64,000 bases of DNA from an uncultured Oscillospiraceae bacterium (GTDB taxonomy: Bacteria > Bacillota > Clostridia > Oscillospirales > Oscillospiraceae), in the NCBI GenBank assembly GCA_910578575.1, contig CAJTQP010000004.1, positions 1-64,000 of the forward strand. The letters are read 5' to 3'. A program made the translations under genes and the position numbers. Positions 23,996 to 32,744 of the stretch are shown in pieces (position 1 is the stretch's first letter; each line of letters starts with the position of its first letter). A model generated the notes under the pieces. It worked only from the letters and a program-made list of their open reading frames with translations, did not search any database and was not told where the DNA came from.

Positions 23996-24484
23996 TTACC
24001 TCCCAAACAGCACCGCCGCATACACACGGGCGGTGGAAACTTCCTTTTTCGGCAGGCGTTTCAAAATCCGCCGTGCCATGATGGCGGGGAACAGGTAGCC
24101 CTCCACAATGTCCACACATCGGACAAAGGGCATGGCCAGGCCCATGGAACCCCGCAAGGTAAATCGGTGCTGGGCATAAGCCTGGGCCACGCTGAGCTGG
24201 CCGGTGAACACCCGGAAGGCGTCGGCAGGGCTCTTGAAGCGGATGGTCACGTCGCCGGGGGTATTGGCCGGGAGCTTTTGAAAGCCCGCCTTGGTGCCGG
24301 TGACGGTAAAGCCCTTGGCGCCGGGGATCTCCAGGCGCAGGGTCTTCCCCTCCGGCCACTTCACCGCCTCGGCCTTGATCTTGCTGTCCCGCGTGGACAG
24401 GAACTTCAGGGCCCGGCACAGGCAGGTGGAGACCATGCTGCAGGTGGCGCACTGCATACACATCTTAAAGGATCGGTTCGCCAA
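23996..24484 (-). CDS. Cys-rich protein with SCP2-like sterol-transfer fold
   Basis: 162 residues. The N-terminus has a cysteine cluster (MCMQCATCSMVSTCLC, six Cys within residues 9-23). The rest resembles SCP2/DUF sterol-carrier-like domains: DVTIRFKSPADAFRVFTGQLSVAQAYAQHRFTLRGSMGLAMPFVRCVDIV, where FTGxLSxAxAY...LRG is the typical signature. Such domains bind lipids or hydrophobic ligands. Being first in an operon with Fe-ADH and ALDH, it may present a long-chain substrate. The role of the Cys cluster is unknown. Confidence 0.6.
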   Translation of the reverse strand: MANRSFKMCMQCATCSMVSTCLCRALKFLSTRDSKIKAEAVKWPEGKTLRLEIPGAKGFTVTGTKAGFQKLPANTPGDVTIRFKSPADAFRVFTGQLSVAQAYAQHRFTLRGSMGLAMPFVRCVDIVEGYLFPAIMARRILKRLPKKEVSTARVYAAVLFGR

Positions 24485-24501
24485 ACTCCATCCCTCCTTT
24501 T

Positions 24502-24523
24502 TGTGTCTTTATTTTGTAGACAC
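24502..24523. promoter_or_regulatory. inverted repeat upstream of the SCP2-ADH-ALDH operon
   Basis: TGTGTCT and AGACACA are separated by nine bases, 20 bases upstream of the SCP2-like gene. It could be a TetR-type operator or a weak hairpin followed by TTTTTCTTTTT. A plus-strand promoter-like TAGACA-17-TATAAT (24517-24545) overlaps it, with no gene behind it. Confidence 0.35.
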
Positions 24524-24592
24524 ATTTTTCTTTTTGTGGTATAATATATTGACTCGTTGTGTAGAAAGAGGTGTTTGTGATGTCTATATAGT

Positions 24593-24889
24593 TTACTTGA
24601 GTTTGTGCAGTTTTCCACTATGTGTTAGTATGCTTTGGGTTCGCTCACAATTCACCAAATCTCCAACATCCAAACTGTTAAATTCATATTCAGCGCATGA
24701 CAATTTGAATTGTTCTCCAGACATTTCCTCAATCGTGATATAGTGTCGAAAGAACCTTTCGCCTTTTTCAACAATGGTTACTTCTCCACCCATCGGATAG
24801 TAAGTTCTATGAACATAAAGCATAGCAAAAATACTAAAACTAACGAGGACAAAAACTATCACAACGAGTGCCTTTTTCGTGATTTTCAT
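24593..24889 (-). CDS. small membrane-anchored hypothetical protein
   Basis: 98 residues: one N-terminal membrane segment (KALVVIVFVLVSFSIFAMLYV), then ~70 extracytoplasmic residues with GGEVTIVEKGERFFRHYITIEE. I do not recognise a family. ATG 24889 has AAAGGAG at good spacing; an upstream in-frame start does not. The AT-rich composition matches the neighbouring protease and not the flanking genes, so both probably arrived together. Confidence 0.65.
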   Translation of the reverse strand: MKITKKALVVIVFVLVSFSIFAMLYVHRTYYPMGGEVTIVEKGERFFRHYITIEEMSGEQFKLSCAEYEFNSLDVGDLVNCERTQSILTHSGKLHKLK

Positions 24890-24991
24890 CGCAAATACTC
24901 CTTTCGGGTCATATTCCAACGCTAATCTAGGTATATTTTTATTTCCCAGTTAAAGAATTTTATAAATACACACAAAAATACGGAGGACATT

Positions 24992-26131
24992 ATGAAACTT
25001 ACAAAGAAATTATTATGCCTTATTGTAGCCATTGCTATATATTTCTCTATCGCTATTCCTGTTTTTGCAGTTGACAGCGAGAATCAGATTCCTTCAGATG
25101 AAAAAGTACAAAACTATGCCCTACATTTTATGAACAAATCTCAGCATAACAACAATCTTGAAATTAACGAATTTCTTCACCTTTACGATACTGACGGATC
25201 ACTTACTGGTTACTATGTAACATTTTCTGATGGCTTGTCCCCTTCTGGATATATATTATTAAGCCTTATTTCTGGAGAAGACCCTATAGTTGAATTTTCA
25301 TTTGAAGGAGGTGGTATCATTGATACTGCTTCCTCTCCCCAACCAGTGATAGAGTCAATAAATTCTATCGCGAATAATACAAGCTCCAATTCTAATATCC
25401 TCTATATTGGTCCCGGTGAAATCTATATTCCCATCCAAAATAATATGTACTATTCGGTTTATGATCAAGAATACACAACTGTTTCGGATTCTGCATCCAC
25501 TCATGCTTCAAGGAATAGTATACTGGATGGAATTATCGACTGGTCACAAGCAAGTGTTGATAGTAATACGGTTGTCAAAATCAAAAATTTTGGTAGTGGT
25601 ACTGATTACTGGTTAATAGGGCAACTTAAGTCGGGGAATGTGTGTACCCCAGTAGCTGCAACAAATATCCTTTGGTATTGGGGGAAAAATCGTAATAGTT
25701 CAAACGTAATGAATAAATTTTCTTCTCAAACTACAGATCTAGAGAAAGCCACTACCATCTTCAATTTTCTCTATACTTATATGGGAACAACTAATATGGG
25801 AACTCGTCAATCAAGAATTCTTGATGGATACAAAGGATTCTTTGGTGTAGACGCAGGACGAGGAATATGGAATTATAGCGAACTTCCCTCTGGTACTCCC
25901 TATGTGACTTTTGCTAGGGAACTTCTCAATAGTTGTCCAATTCACATTATTTTGTACAACAAAAGCGATCTATCTGCCACGGGTGGACATTCTGCGATGA
26001 ATTTCGGTTCTGCTAAGAGCACATCTGGCGCAGAGTACCTTTTTGTTATGGATGGATTCTATGCTTATGGTCGATTTGTAAAATTTAACTACTATCCTTA
26101 TGTCGTAGGCTATAAAATTTGGGTTGCTTAA
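24992..26131 (+). CDS. secreted papain-like (C39-like) cysteine protease
   Basis: 379 residues. Signal peptide MKLTKKLLCLIVAIAIYFSIAIPVFA, a ~170-residue N-terminal region with YALHFMNKSQ and SPSGYILLSLISGEDPIVEFSFEGG resembling propeptides of streptopain-like enzymes, then a catalytic domain: Cys in GNVCTPVAATNILWYWG, His in TGGHSAMNFG, and an Asp/Asn region in FVMDGFYAYG. Substrate unknown; activation by propeptide cleavage is inferred. Strongly AT-rich with unlike codon use, pointing to horizontal transfer. Confidence 0.82.
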   Translation: MKLTKKLLCLIVAIAIYFSIAIPVFAVDSENQIPSDEKVQNYALHFMNKSQHNNNLEINEFLHLYDTDGSLTGYYVTFSDGLSPSGYILLSLISGEDPIVEFSFEGGGIIDTASSPQPVIESINSIANNTSSNSNILYIGPGEIYIPIQNNMYYSVYDQEYTTVSDSASTHASRNSILDGIIDWSQASVDSNTVVKIKNFGSGTDYWLIGQLKSGNVCTPVAATNILWYWGKNRNSSNVMNKFSSQTTDLEKATTIFNFLYTYMGTTNMGTRQSRILDGYKGFFGVDAGRGIWNYSELPSGTPYVTFARELLNSCPIHIILYNKSDLSATGGHSAMNFGSAKSTSGAEYLFVMDGFYAYGRFVKFNYYPYVVGYKIWVA

Positions 26132-26189
26132 TTTGCTTATAAACCCGTATGTCTTGGATACCATATTTCTGTAGTGGGGAAAAGGATTT

Positions 26190-26226
26190 AACAAAAGGGG
26201 CGATCATATCGCCCCTTTTGTTTTAT
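26190..26226 (+). terminator. terminator of the protease gene
   Basis: A perfect 14-bp stem ACAAAAGGGGCGAT / ATCGCCCCTTTTGT with a short loop, followed by TTTTATTT. Confidence 0.92.
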
Positions 26227-26448
26227 TTGCATGCGTTTCAGATTGTGGTACAGCTGTCATAGATGACCTGCACTCAAAGTGGCAGGGCACTTTTTCATGC
26301 GCTGGATGGCTCGTCTCTATTATACGCAGACGGCAGCAAGCTGTCAATGGATTTTTACCCTGACGGAATTTGGTGCCCGCGGCTTGACAAAAACACGGAT
26401 TCGTACTATACTCTGGTTCGGATTCGTATTTTAAAAGGGGGGATCTCT
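26227..26448. promoter_or_regulatory. MarR-MATE promoter region
   Basis: A perfect TTGACA (26384-26389) and TATACT (26407-26412) are 17 bases apart. CGGATTCGTA occurs at 26396-26405, inside the spacer, and again at about 26430-26439, making a likely MarR autoregulatory site. The open frame running through 26263-26448 has no ribosome site and overlaps the promoter, so it is not read as protein. Confidence 0.65.
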
Positions 26449-26904
26449 ATGGATGGCAACGACAGTGCCCGGCGGCTGGCCAAGGCGGCCTGTGCCCTGG
26501 ACGGGGCCTACGACCGCCTATCCAAAAAGCTGGGGATTAAGGGCAATCTGCTGTGGCTGTTGTATATCCTGGACGACGGGGAAGCGCACTCCCAAAAGCA
26601 GATCTGTGAGACGTGGCTCTTCCCCAAGACCACCATCAACACCCTCATCAAGGAGTGCCAGCGGGCAGGTTATGTGACCCTGCACACCATCCCCGGCAAA
26701 AAGCGGGAGCTACACATCCAGCTTACCGACAGCGGGCGGGACTATGTCCGCCAGAAGCTACAGGCGTTTTATCAGGGGGAGGAAGCGGCCTTGCAGAGGA
26801 CCCTGGAGACCTGTCCCCCGGAATTTGTCTCCTATCTGGAGACCTATGCTGAAAATCTGATCGCCGCCTTTGCGGCATACGAAAACAGAAAGGAACCCTC
26901 TTGA
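26449..26904 (+). CDS. MarR-family transcriptional regulator
   Basis: 151 residues with a winged helix: KGNLLWLLYILDDGEAHSQKQICETWLFPKTTINTLIKECQRAGYVTLHTIPGKKRELHIQLTDSGRDYV. The recognition helix is around TTINTLIKEC and the wing around PGKKRELH. It is three bases upstream of a MATE exporter and presumably represses both genes until a drug or metabolite binds. Confidence 0.9.
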   Translation: MDGNDSARRLAKAACALDGAYDRLSKKLGIKGNLLWLLYILDDGEAHSQKQICETWLFPKTTINTLIKECQRAGYVTLHTIPGKKRELHIQLTDSGRDYVRQKLQAFYQGEEAALQRTLETCPPEFVSYLETYAENLIAAFAAYENRKEPS

Positions 26905-26907
26905 TCT

Positions 26908-28245
26908 ATGGCACGCATCCATCTATCCGAACACTTCACCTATAAAAAGCTCCTTCGCTTCGTCCTGTCCTCCATCCTGATGATGATCTTCACCTCCATC
27001 TACAGTGTGGTGGACGGGTTATTTGTCTCCAACTTCGTGGGCACCACGGCCTTTGCCGCAGTGAACCTGATCTATCCCCTGACCATGATGATGAGTTCGG
27101 TGGGCTTCATGCTGGGCACCGGCGGCACCGCCATCATCGGCAAGACCCTGGGGGAGGAACGTCGGGAGGACGCCAGCCACTACTTCACCATGCTCATGGC
27201 GGCGGTGGTGGTCTTTGGCGTGGTGTTGGCTGCGGTGGGCATCCTCTTCCTCCGGCCGGTCTCTGTCCTCCTGGGGGCAGAGGGACAGCTGTTGGCGGAT
27301 TGCATCAGCTATGGCCGGGTGGTCCTGGTGGCGCTGCCCTTCTTTATGCTCCAGGTGGCCTTCCAGGAGCTGTTTGTGGTGGCGGAGAAGGCCAAGCTGG
27401 GGCTGGCGGTGACGGTGCTGTCCGGGGTGGCCAACATGGTGCTGGACGCCCTCTTTGTGGCGGGCTTCCACTGGGGCCTGCTGGGGGCGGCCTTCGCCAC
27501 GGCCATCAGCGAGGTGGTGGGGGCGGTGATCCCCCTGGTCTACTTCGCCCGGCCCAACGACAGCCTGCTGCGCTTCACCAAAGAGCTGCACTTCTATCCA
27601 AAGGTCCTGGGCAAGGCCTGCGCCAACGGCTCCTCGGAGATGGTGAGCAACCTGGCCAGCTCCCTGGTGTCCCTGCTGTACAACTACCAGCTCATGCGTC
27701 TGCTGGGGGAAAACGGCGTGGCCGCCTATGGGGTCATCATGTACGTGGGCTTCATCTTTGCGGCGGTGAATTTGGGCTACGCCATGGGCTCGGCCCCCAT
27801 CATCAGCTTCCAATACGGGGCGGAGAACCACGACGAGCTGAAAAACCTCTACCGCAAGAGCCTCACCCTGATGGCCGCCGGAGGCCTGGGGATGTTCCTC
27901 ATCGCCAAGCTGGTGGCCCGGCCCCTGGCCCTGATTTTCGTGAGCTATGACCCGGTGCTGTTGGAGCTGACCATCCACGCCTTCCACATCATCGCCTTTG
28001 CCTTCCTGCTCAACGGGCTGAACACCTTCGCCTCGGCCTTCTTCACGGCGCTGAACAACGGGGCGGTGTCGGCGGTGCTGTCCTTCCTGCGCACCTTCGT
28101 GTTCGAGATCGCGGGGATTCTGGGCCTGCCCCTGCTCTTTGCCGTGGATGGGCTGTGGGCGGCTATGGCAGTGGCGGAGTGCGTGAGCTTTTTGGTCTCG
28201 TTGTATTTCTTCCTGAGCCGGAGGAGGCAGTATAGGTATGGGTGA
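26908..28245 (+). CDS. MATE family efflux transporter
   Basis: 445 residues, 12 predicted membrane helices in two homologous halves. MATE features include SIYSVVDGLFVSNFVGTTAFAAVNLIYPL in helix 1-2 and GNAMGSAPIISFQYGAEN-like YAMGSAPIISFQYGAENHDELKNLYRKSL in the second half. Such proteins export cationic drugs or metabolites using Na+ or H+ gradients. The nearby Na+-type V-ATPase could energise a Na+-coupled form, but coupling ion is not readable here. Confidence 0.92.
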   Translation: MARIHLSEHFTYKKLLRFVLSSILMMIFTSIYSVVDGLFVSNFVGTTAFAAVNLIYPLTMMMSSVGFMLGTGGTAIIGKTLGEERREDASHYFTMLMAAVVVFGVVLAAVGILFLRPVSVLLGAEGQLLADCISYGRVVLVALPFFMLQVAFQELFVVAEKAKLGLAVTVLSGVANMVLDALFVAGFHWGLLGAAFATAISEVVGAVIPLVYFARPNDSLLRFTKELHFYPKVLGKACANGSSEMVSNLASSLVSLLYNYQLMRLLGENGVAAYGVIMYVGFIFAAVNLGYAMGSAPIISFQYGAENHDELKNLYRKSLTLMAAGGLGMFLIAKLVARPLALIFVSYDPVLLELTIHAFHIIAFAFLLNGLNTFASAFFTALNNGAVSAVLSFLRTFVFEIAGILGLPLLFAVDGLWAAMAVAECVSFLVSLYFFLSRRRQYRYG

Positions 28246-28408
28246 GGACGGCATGATCTATATTCCGCCTGTAGCTGCCTATCCCAAGCAATATCTGACG
28301 CAGCTGCGAGAGGAAATCGGAGCGCTGAAGGCGAAAATTACAGCTGGAGAACAGCCTGTCTTTGATAGTGTGGATGCCTTGTTCCAAAAGCTGGAGGAGG
28401 AAGCGTGA
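28238..28408 (+). CDS. small antitoxin-like protein
   Basis: 56 residues (MGEDGMIYIPPVAAYPKQYL ... DSVDALFQKLEEEA). It overlaps the MATE stop by eight bases and uses the GGAGGAGG site in the MATE 3' end; a later ATG at 28253 is an alternative start. It overlaps a decayed RelE/ParE-like toxin gene by ATGA-type coupling, the usual antitoxin-toxin order, and its acidic C-terminus is antitoxin-like. No DNA-binding motif is obvious. Confidence 0.55.
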   Translation: MGEDGMIYIPPVAAYPKQYLTQLREEIGALKAKITAGEQPVFDSVDALFQKLEEEA

Positions 28409-28674
28409 GCTATCACATCACCATTACCCCAACGCTTCCAAAAGCACTTTAGAAAGCTATCTCCCCAGGAAAAGCATCAGCTAAAACGCAAGCTGGAGCT
28501 TTTGGCAGAAAATTCCCTGCGCCCTTCCCTTTGTACAAAACGCATTCAGGGGATCTCTGATCTCTTCGAGTGTAGTGTCAACATGGACATCCGCATTATT
28601 TGGTATTATGAAGGGGAGCGCATGATCACATCCTAGTGGATGTCGGGCATCATGATATCTTAAAGCAATTCTAA
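28405..28674 (+). pseudogene. RelE/ParE-family toxin, disrupted by two frameshifts
   Basis: Starting at GTG 28405 the reading SYHITITPT is followed by a +1 shift in ACGCTTCCAA; in the next frame KLSPQEKHQLKRKLELLAEN and LFECSVNMDIRIIWYYEGERMIT follow, matching the RelE/ParE core; a second shift near ATCACATCCTAG restores LVDVGHHDILKQF to the TAA at 28672-28674. The original protein was about 90 residues. Both shifts would inactivate the toxin unless they are sequencing errors. Confidence 0.75.
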
Positions 28675-28729
28675 GTTCTCTCAACGGTCTTTTCGGGCCC
28701 TTTTAGTGACTGTCATTTGATATTTAATA

Positions 28730-28758
28730 TTGCAACCGGATTTAATATAATATATAAT
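28730..28758 (+). promoter_or_regulatory. promoter of the SLH gene
   Basis: TTGCAA (28730-28735), 17 bases, TATAAT (28753-28758). A second TATAAT overlaps at 28746-28751. Confidence 0.65.
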
Positions 28759-28811
28759 TATATCCAATCAGGTTTCAATTCAAAAATCTTATGCACTTCA
28801 GGAGGTGCCCC

Positions 28812-29963
28812 ATGAAAAAATTGTTATCCCTTACCCTCTGCCTAGTCCTGATATTAAGCCTCACAACCGGCTCCGCCCTTGCAGCCTTCACCGACCAGGG
28901 AACTATCCAGCATAGCGAAGCTGTGAATCGCTGCGTTGAACTAAATATCATCGGCGGTTATGCCGATGGAAGTTACCGTCCACAGAGCAACGTCACCCGT
29001 GCCGAACTGAGTAAGATGCTCAGTGTTGCATTGAATGGCGGAAGTACCCCGGCTCTTCCCAGCACAGGCAGCACCTTTGTCGATTCCAAGGGGCATTGGG
29101 CCACGCAGTACATTGAATACTGCGTCCAACGGGATATTGTTGCCGGTGTTGGCGGCGGGCGGTTCAACCCCGATGGTTACGTTACTGGCACCCAAGCCGC
29201 AAAAATGCTCCTGGTGGTTTTGGGCTTCGACCCTGCCGTCCAAGGCTATGTGGGCAGCAGTCTCTGGTCCGAAAACATCAATACAGATGCCTCTGATGTG
29301 GGGCTATATGATGGTCTGCGTTCTTTTGATCCCTCTGTCCCGCTGACCCGCGACCAGGCCGCCCAGATGATCTGGAACACCCTCAACAGTAGCATGGTGG
29401 AATGGAGGAAGGAGGGCAACGTTATCCATATTGACTATTTGAACGAAACTCTTCTGTCTCACTGCTACCCGAATTTTGCCATACCAGATGATCCTACGCC
29501 TGATGACCCAACACCGGATACTCCCAACAAAAACACCACGCTAATTGATTACATAGGTATGACCAAGTCGGAGATTTCCCAAATGTGGGGAAGTGATTAT
29601 ATCGAAACGCAGGGTGGTGAAATGGGGGCAGACAGTAAGCTCTACTATGAAGACTTGCGTATCCCCGCTGAGTTTTCTTTGAATGACGATACCGTAGTAC
29701 TTGTGTTTTGTTTCCCCAAAACTATGAACAGTGATTTTGTTCTAACAAAGAGCTTTACCGGAAGAGAAACCTACACACAACTGTGCGACAAAGGTATTTC
29801 AGGTGATTTCGTCACCGTAGACAATGACCCAGACGAGGTTCTAGGTTGGAATTACTTTGAAACTGCGGCGTTTAGCTTTGAATATGAGGGAAAGTTTGTT
29901 TATTTCTCTTGGCTGAATGAGGATCCTTATACTACACCTGCAAACTTTGTTTTTGTAGGCTAA
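28812..29963 (+). CDS. SLH domain surface protein with C-terminal unknown domain
   Basis: 383 residues. Signal peptide MKKLLSLTLCLVLILSLTTGSALA, then three SLH modules (TDQGTIQHSEAVNRCVELNIIGGYADGSYRPQSNVTRAELSKML; FVDSKGHWATQYIEYCVQRDIVAGVGGGRFNPDGYVTGTQAAKML; SDVGLYDGLRSFDPSVPLTRDQAAQMI) covering residues ~25-200. A short PDDPTPDDPTPDTPNK linker joins a ~140-residue C-terminal domain starting IDYIGMTKSEISQMWGSDYI, which I cannot assign. ATG follows TTCAGGAGGTG. AT content is somewhat higher than average here. Confidence 0.9.
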   Translation: MKKLLSLTLCLVLILSLTTGSALAAFTDQGTIQHSEAVNRCVELNIIGGYADGSYRPQSNVTRAELSKMLSVALNGGSTPALPSTGSTFVDSKGHWATQYIEYCVQRDIVAGVGGGRFNPDGYVTGTQAAKMLLVVLGFDPAVQGYVGSSLWSENINTDASDVGLYDGLRSFDPSVPLTRDQAAQMIWNTLNSSMVEWRKEGNVIHIDYLNETLLSHCYPNFAIPDDPTPDDPTPDTPNKNTTLIDYIGMTKSEISQMWGSDYIETQGGEMGADSKLYYEDLRIPAEFSLNDDTVVLVFCFPKTMNSDFVLTKSFTGRETYTQLCDKGISGDFVTVDNDPDEVLGWNYFETAAFSFEYEGKFVYFSWLNEDPYTTPANFVFVG

Positions 29964-29996
29964 AGTTATACTTAATCTTACTGCAACCGAGCATCG

Positions 29997-30024
29997 GAGC
30001 GGCCCCATCACGGGGCCGCTCCTT
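29997..30024. terminator. bidirectional-type terminator after SLH gene
   Basis: GGAGCGGCCCC / GGGGCCGCTCC with an ATCAC loop, then TTTCCTTT. It separates convergent genes. Confidence 0.85.
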
Positions 30025-30029
30025 TCCTT

Positions 30030-31052
30030 TCAAACCATATCCTCCAACCCAAACACCCCCACCAATCCCTTCACCACTTCCCCCACCGCCTCCCGGTCCA
30101 GCCGGTAACGCAGCTTCGCCTCCCGCTTCTCCACAGTGACCAACTGATTGGACAACAGGATGCCCATGTGGTGGGACACGGTGGCGGGGGTGAGCCCCAG
30201 CTCCTCCGCCAGCTCCAAGTTATACTTCCCCCCCTGCCGCAGGGCGCAGAGGATTTGGAACTTGCTCCGGTCCCCCAGAATCTTCAACAGGGGCGGCAGC
30301 GCCGCCTGGCTGTCTGCGGCGGCCTGACAACTGCGCGCCAGCTGCTCCACCAGCACCCCCTGAAAGGCCGTGGCGGAGATGACCCACTCACTGAAGGGAA
30401 AGACCGCCGTGGGATACAGGGCCACGTTTTCCTCCGCCACCGTCTCCAACAGCCCGGCCAGGACGGGGGAGGGGGTCACCCCTTGGGCCAGAAGGGGGGC
30501 CAGTTGGGCCCTGTGCTTCTCCGTCACGGCCTCGAAGGCGGGACGGTTGCGGCGGTACAGGGCAAACACCGCCCCCAGCTTCTCCCCCGGCTGTTCCAGG
30601 AGGGTGAAGAGTTTCCACTTGGTCCCCTCCGCCAGCTCCAAGCTTTGGAGGAAGGCAAAGCGGGCCTGAGGACTGTCCAGGTCCGGGGCGGCCTCGTCCT
30701 CCAGGGCAAAAAAGGGGGCGATGCGCCGCCGGAGTTCCCCGTCGCCCAACTGGGGCAAGGCCGTCTCCAGCTCCGGCAGCTCCATGGCCAGGGCCGCCAC
30801 GGTGCGGAAGAACTCCGGGTCCGGGGCCTGGCCCAGGAGGAAGCTGTCGTCGGGGCCGGGCTGGTAGGCGGCTTGGAAGTCCATCACATAGGGCCGCAGA
30901 TACCCCAGGTATTTTTTGTAAAACTGTGCCCCCTTCACCCCTGCGGCGTCCAGGGCGGCGATGGTCTCCGCCTCCACCGCGTCAAGATGCCGGCCCAGAT
31001 AGGCCAGCCCCAGCGTCTCCCACAGTGGGTGGACGTTTTTTTTGATCTCCAA
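30030..31052 (-). CDS. ArsR-family regulator with long N-terminal domain
   Basis: 340 residues, three times the size of a simple ArsR protein. The C-terminal ~90 residues are a winged helix: LGDRSKFQILCALRQGGKYNLELAEELGLTPATVSHHMGILLSNQLVTVEKREAKLRYRLD. The N-terminal ~240 residues are alpha-helical with no recognised fold and may sense a ligand. No Cys metal sites of classic ArsR are apparent. It lies 24 bases after the ABC exporter gene and is probably co-transcribed, so it likely controls that exporter. Confidence 0.85.
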   Translation of the reverse strand: MEIKKNVHPLWETLGLAYLGRHLDAVEAETIAALDAAGVKGAQFYKKYLGYLRPYVMDFQAAYQPGPDDSFLLGQAPDPEFFRTVAALAMELPELETALPQLGDGELRRRIAPFFALEDEAAPDLDSPQARFAFLQSLELAEGTKWKLFTLLEQPGEKLGAVFALYRRNRPAFEAVTEKHRAQLAPLLAQGVTPSPVLAGLLETVAEENVALYPTAVFPFSEWVISATAFQGVLVEQLARSCQAAADSQAALPPLLKILGDRSKFQILCALRQGGKYNLELAEELGLTPATVSHHMGILLSNQLVTVEKREAKLRYRLDREAVGEVVKGLVGVFGLEDMV

Positions 31053-31076
31053 ACACGATCCCTCCTGTTCTGTTTC

Positions 31077-32723
31077 CTATCCTCTAGTATACGGGAGATG
31101 GGGGACGCTGACAAGCCCTCCCTGGGCAAAGCGGTACACTGCGTCGTATCTTGCCAGCAGCGCCGGTTCCTGGCGGTGGGTGATGGTAAGGAGGGTAAGT
31201 CCCTCCTCCTCCAGCAAGCGGGACTCGATGGCCAGGGCGGTCTCCCGGTCCAGGGCGGAGGTCCCCTCGTCCAGGATCACCAGGGGTGCCTTCCGCACCA
31301 GGGCGCGGGCCAGGGCCACCCGCTGCCGTTGGCCCCCGGAGAGAAGGGCCCCGTTCTCCCCCACCGGGGCTTCCAGGCCACCGCAATCGGACAGAAACGC
31401 CCCCACCCCGCTTTTCTCCACCGCCTCCTGGAGCCGTTCCGGGGGGATGTCCTCATAGAGGCATATATTGTCCCGGAGGGAGGCGTGGAAGAGGGTGACG
31501 TTCTGGTGGAGCACCGCGGAGAGCCCCGCCACCTGGTCCAGGTCCAGGGTCCGCAGCTCCTGGCCGTCGTAGGTGATGCTGCCAGTATACCGGTCAAAGT
31601 CCCCGGTGAGCAGGCGGATAAGGGTGCTCTTCCCCGCCCCGCTCTGGCCCAGGATGGCCACCTTCTTCCCCCGCTCCAGGGTCAGGGACAGGTCTTGCAG
31701 CACCGGCTTCCCCGGCTGGTAGGCAAAGCCCACCTGGCGCAGCTGGATGCGATCCTGAAAGCTGGGGGCCCCAGCCGGGGCGGGAGCGGGGGTGTCCCCA
31801 TAGGCGTTGAGCCGGGCAATCACCGGTTTCACGCTTTGGAGCTTGGGGAGGTTTTGCAGCAGCAGGAGCACCGGGGAGAGGAAGGTCCCGCTGAGCTGCA
31901 CCAGGGCCAGCAGGGCCCCCATGGTGAGCTGTCCCTGGAGGACCAGGTAGGCGGAGGCGAAAATCACCGCCAGGATGGAGAGGACGGAGAGGGTGTCCGA
32001 CAGCCCCTCGTTGAGGGCAAAGAGCCGGGCGGCCCGGAGACGGGCCCGGACCTCCCCCTGGTTCTCCTGGGCAAAGCGCTGGGTGGCGTTCTCCAGGCGG
32101 CGGTAGCTGCGCAGGACCTGATACCCCGCCAGGGTATCCTTGGCCTGGGCGGTGAAGCGGGCCATCTGCCGGGAGAGTTGGTCCTGGCGGGCCTCCAACG
32201 CCCGCCCGATGGCGGCGGGCAGGAGGAGGATCAGCAGAAACGCCAGCAGGAGGATGCCCGTCACCAGGGGGCTCAGCCGCAGCAGCAGCACCAGGGTGGC
32301 ACCCAGGAGGGCCAGCAGCTCAAAGCTCTGGAGCAGGGCGGCGATGTGGTGTTCCTCCACCAACTTCACGTCGTTGGTGAGGGCGGAGAGGTAGCTGGCG
32401 GTATCCTCCTGGGCGAAGGCCAGGGGACGGCGGCGGAGGATGCCGGCGAACACCTCCTGGCGCAGCTGCTGGACCATCCGGCCGGTGAGGTACTTGGCGG
32501 ACAGGGCACTGAGGGAGCCCAGGCCGCACAGCAGGAGGATATATCCCAAAGCCAACCACAGCAGCCGCCGGAACCGGGCCCCCACCCCGGCCAAAGCGGT
32601 GTCGATGGCCTGTTGGAGCAGCAGGGAGACCCCGGCGTTGAGCAGGGCCGCCAGCAGCCCCAGGGCCAGGGTGAGCAGCAGCAGGGGGGCGTTCTTCTTC
32701 CAATAGCGTTTCAATCTTATCAC
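31077..32723 (-). CDS. ABC exporter, fused permease and ATPase
   Basis: 548 residues: six membrane helices in residues ~1-300 followed by an ABC ATPase with Walker A GQSGAGKST, signature LSGGQRQR and Walker B LVILDEGTSALD. It would act as a homodimer or with a partner not encoded nearby. Substrate unknown: lipid, peptide and drug exporters share this layout. Confidence 0.92.
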   Translation of the reverse strand: MIRLKRYWKKNAPLLLLTLALGLLAALLNAGVSLLLQQAIDTALAGVGARFRRLLWLALGYILLLCGLGSLSALSAKYLTGRMVQQLRQEVFAGILRRRPLAFAQEDTASYLSALTNDVKLVEEHHIAALLQSFELLALLGATLVLLLRLSPLVTGILLLAFLLILLLPAAIGRALEARQDQLSRQMARFTAQAKDTLAGYQVLRSYRRLENATQRFAQENQGEVRARLRAARLFALNEGLSDTLSVLSILAVIFASAYLVLQGQLTMGALLALVQLSGTFLSPVLLLLQNLPKLQSVKPVIARLNAYGDTPAPAPAGAPSFQDRIQLRQVGFAYQPGKPVLQDLSLTLERGKKVAILGQSGAGKSTLIRLLTGDFDRYTGSITYDGQELRTLDLDQVAGLSAVLHQNVTLFHASLRDNICLYEDIPPERLQEAVEKSGVGAFLSDCGGLEAPVGENGALLSGGQRQRVALARALVRKAPLVILDEGTSALDRETALAIESRLLEEEGLTLLTITHRQEPALLARYDAVYRFAQGGLVSVPHLPYTRG

Positions 32724-32744
32724 CTTTTGATTTATTTTATGGTG

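Noticed and set aside
26263..26448. N-terminal extension of the MarR protein
   Set aside because: It covers the promoter and has no ribosome site; ATG 26449 follows AAAAGGGGGG.
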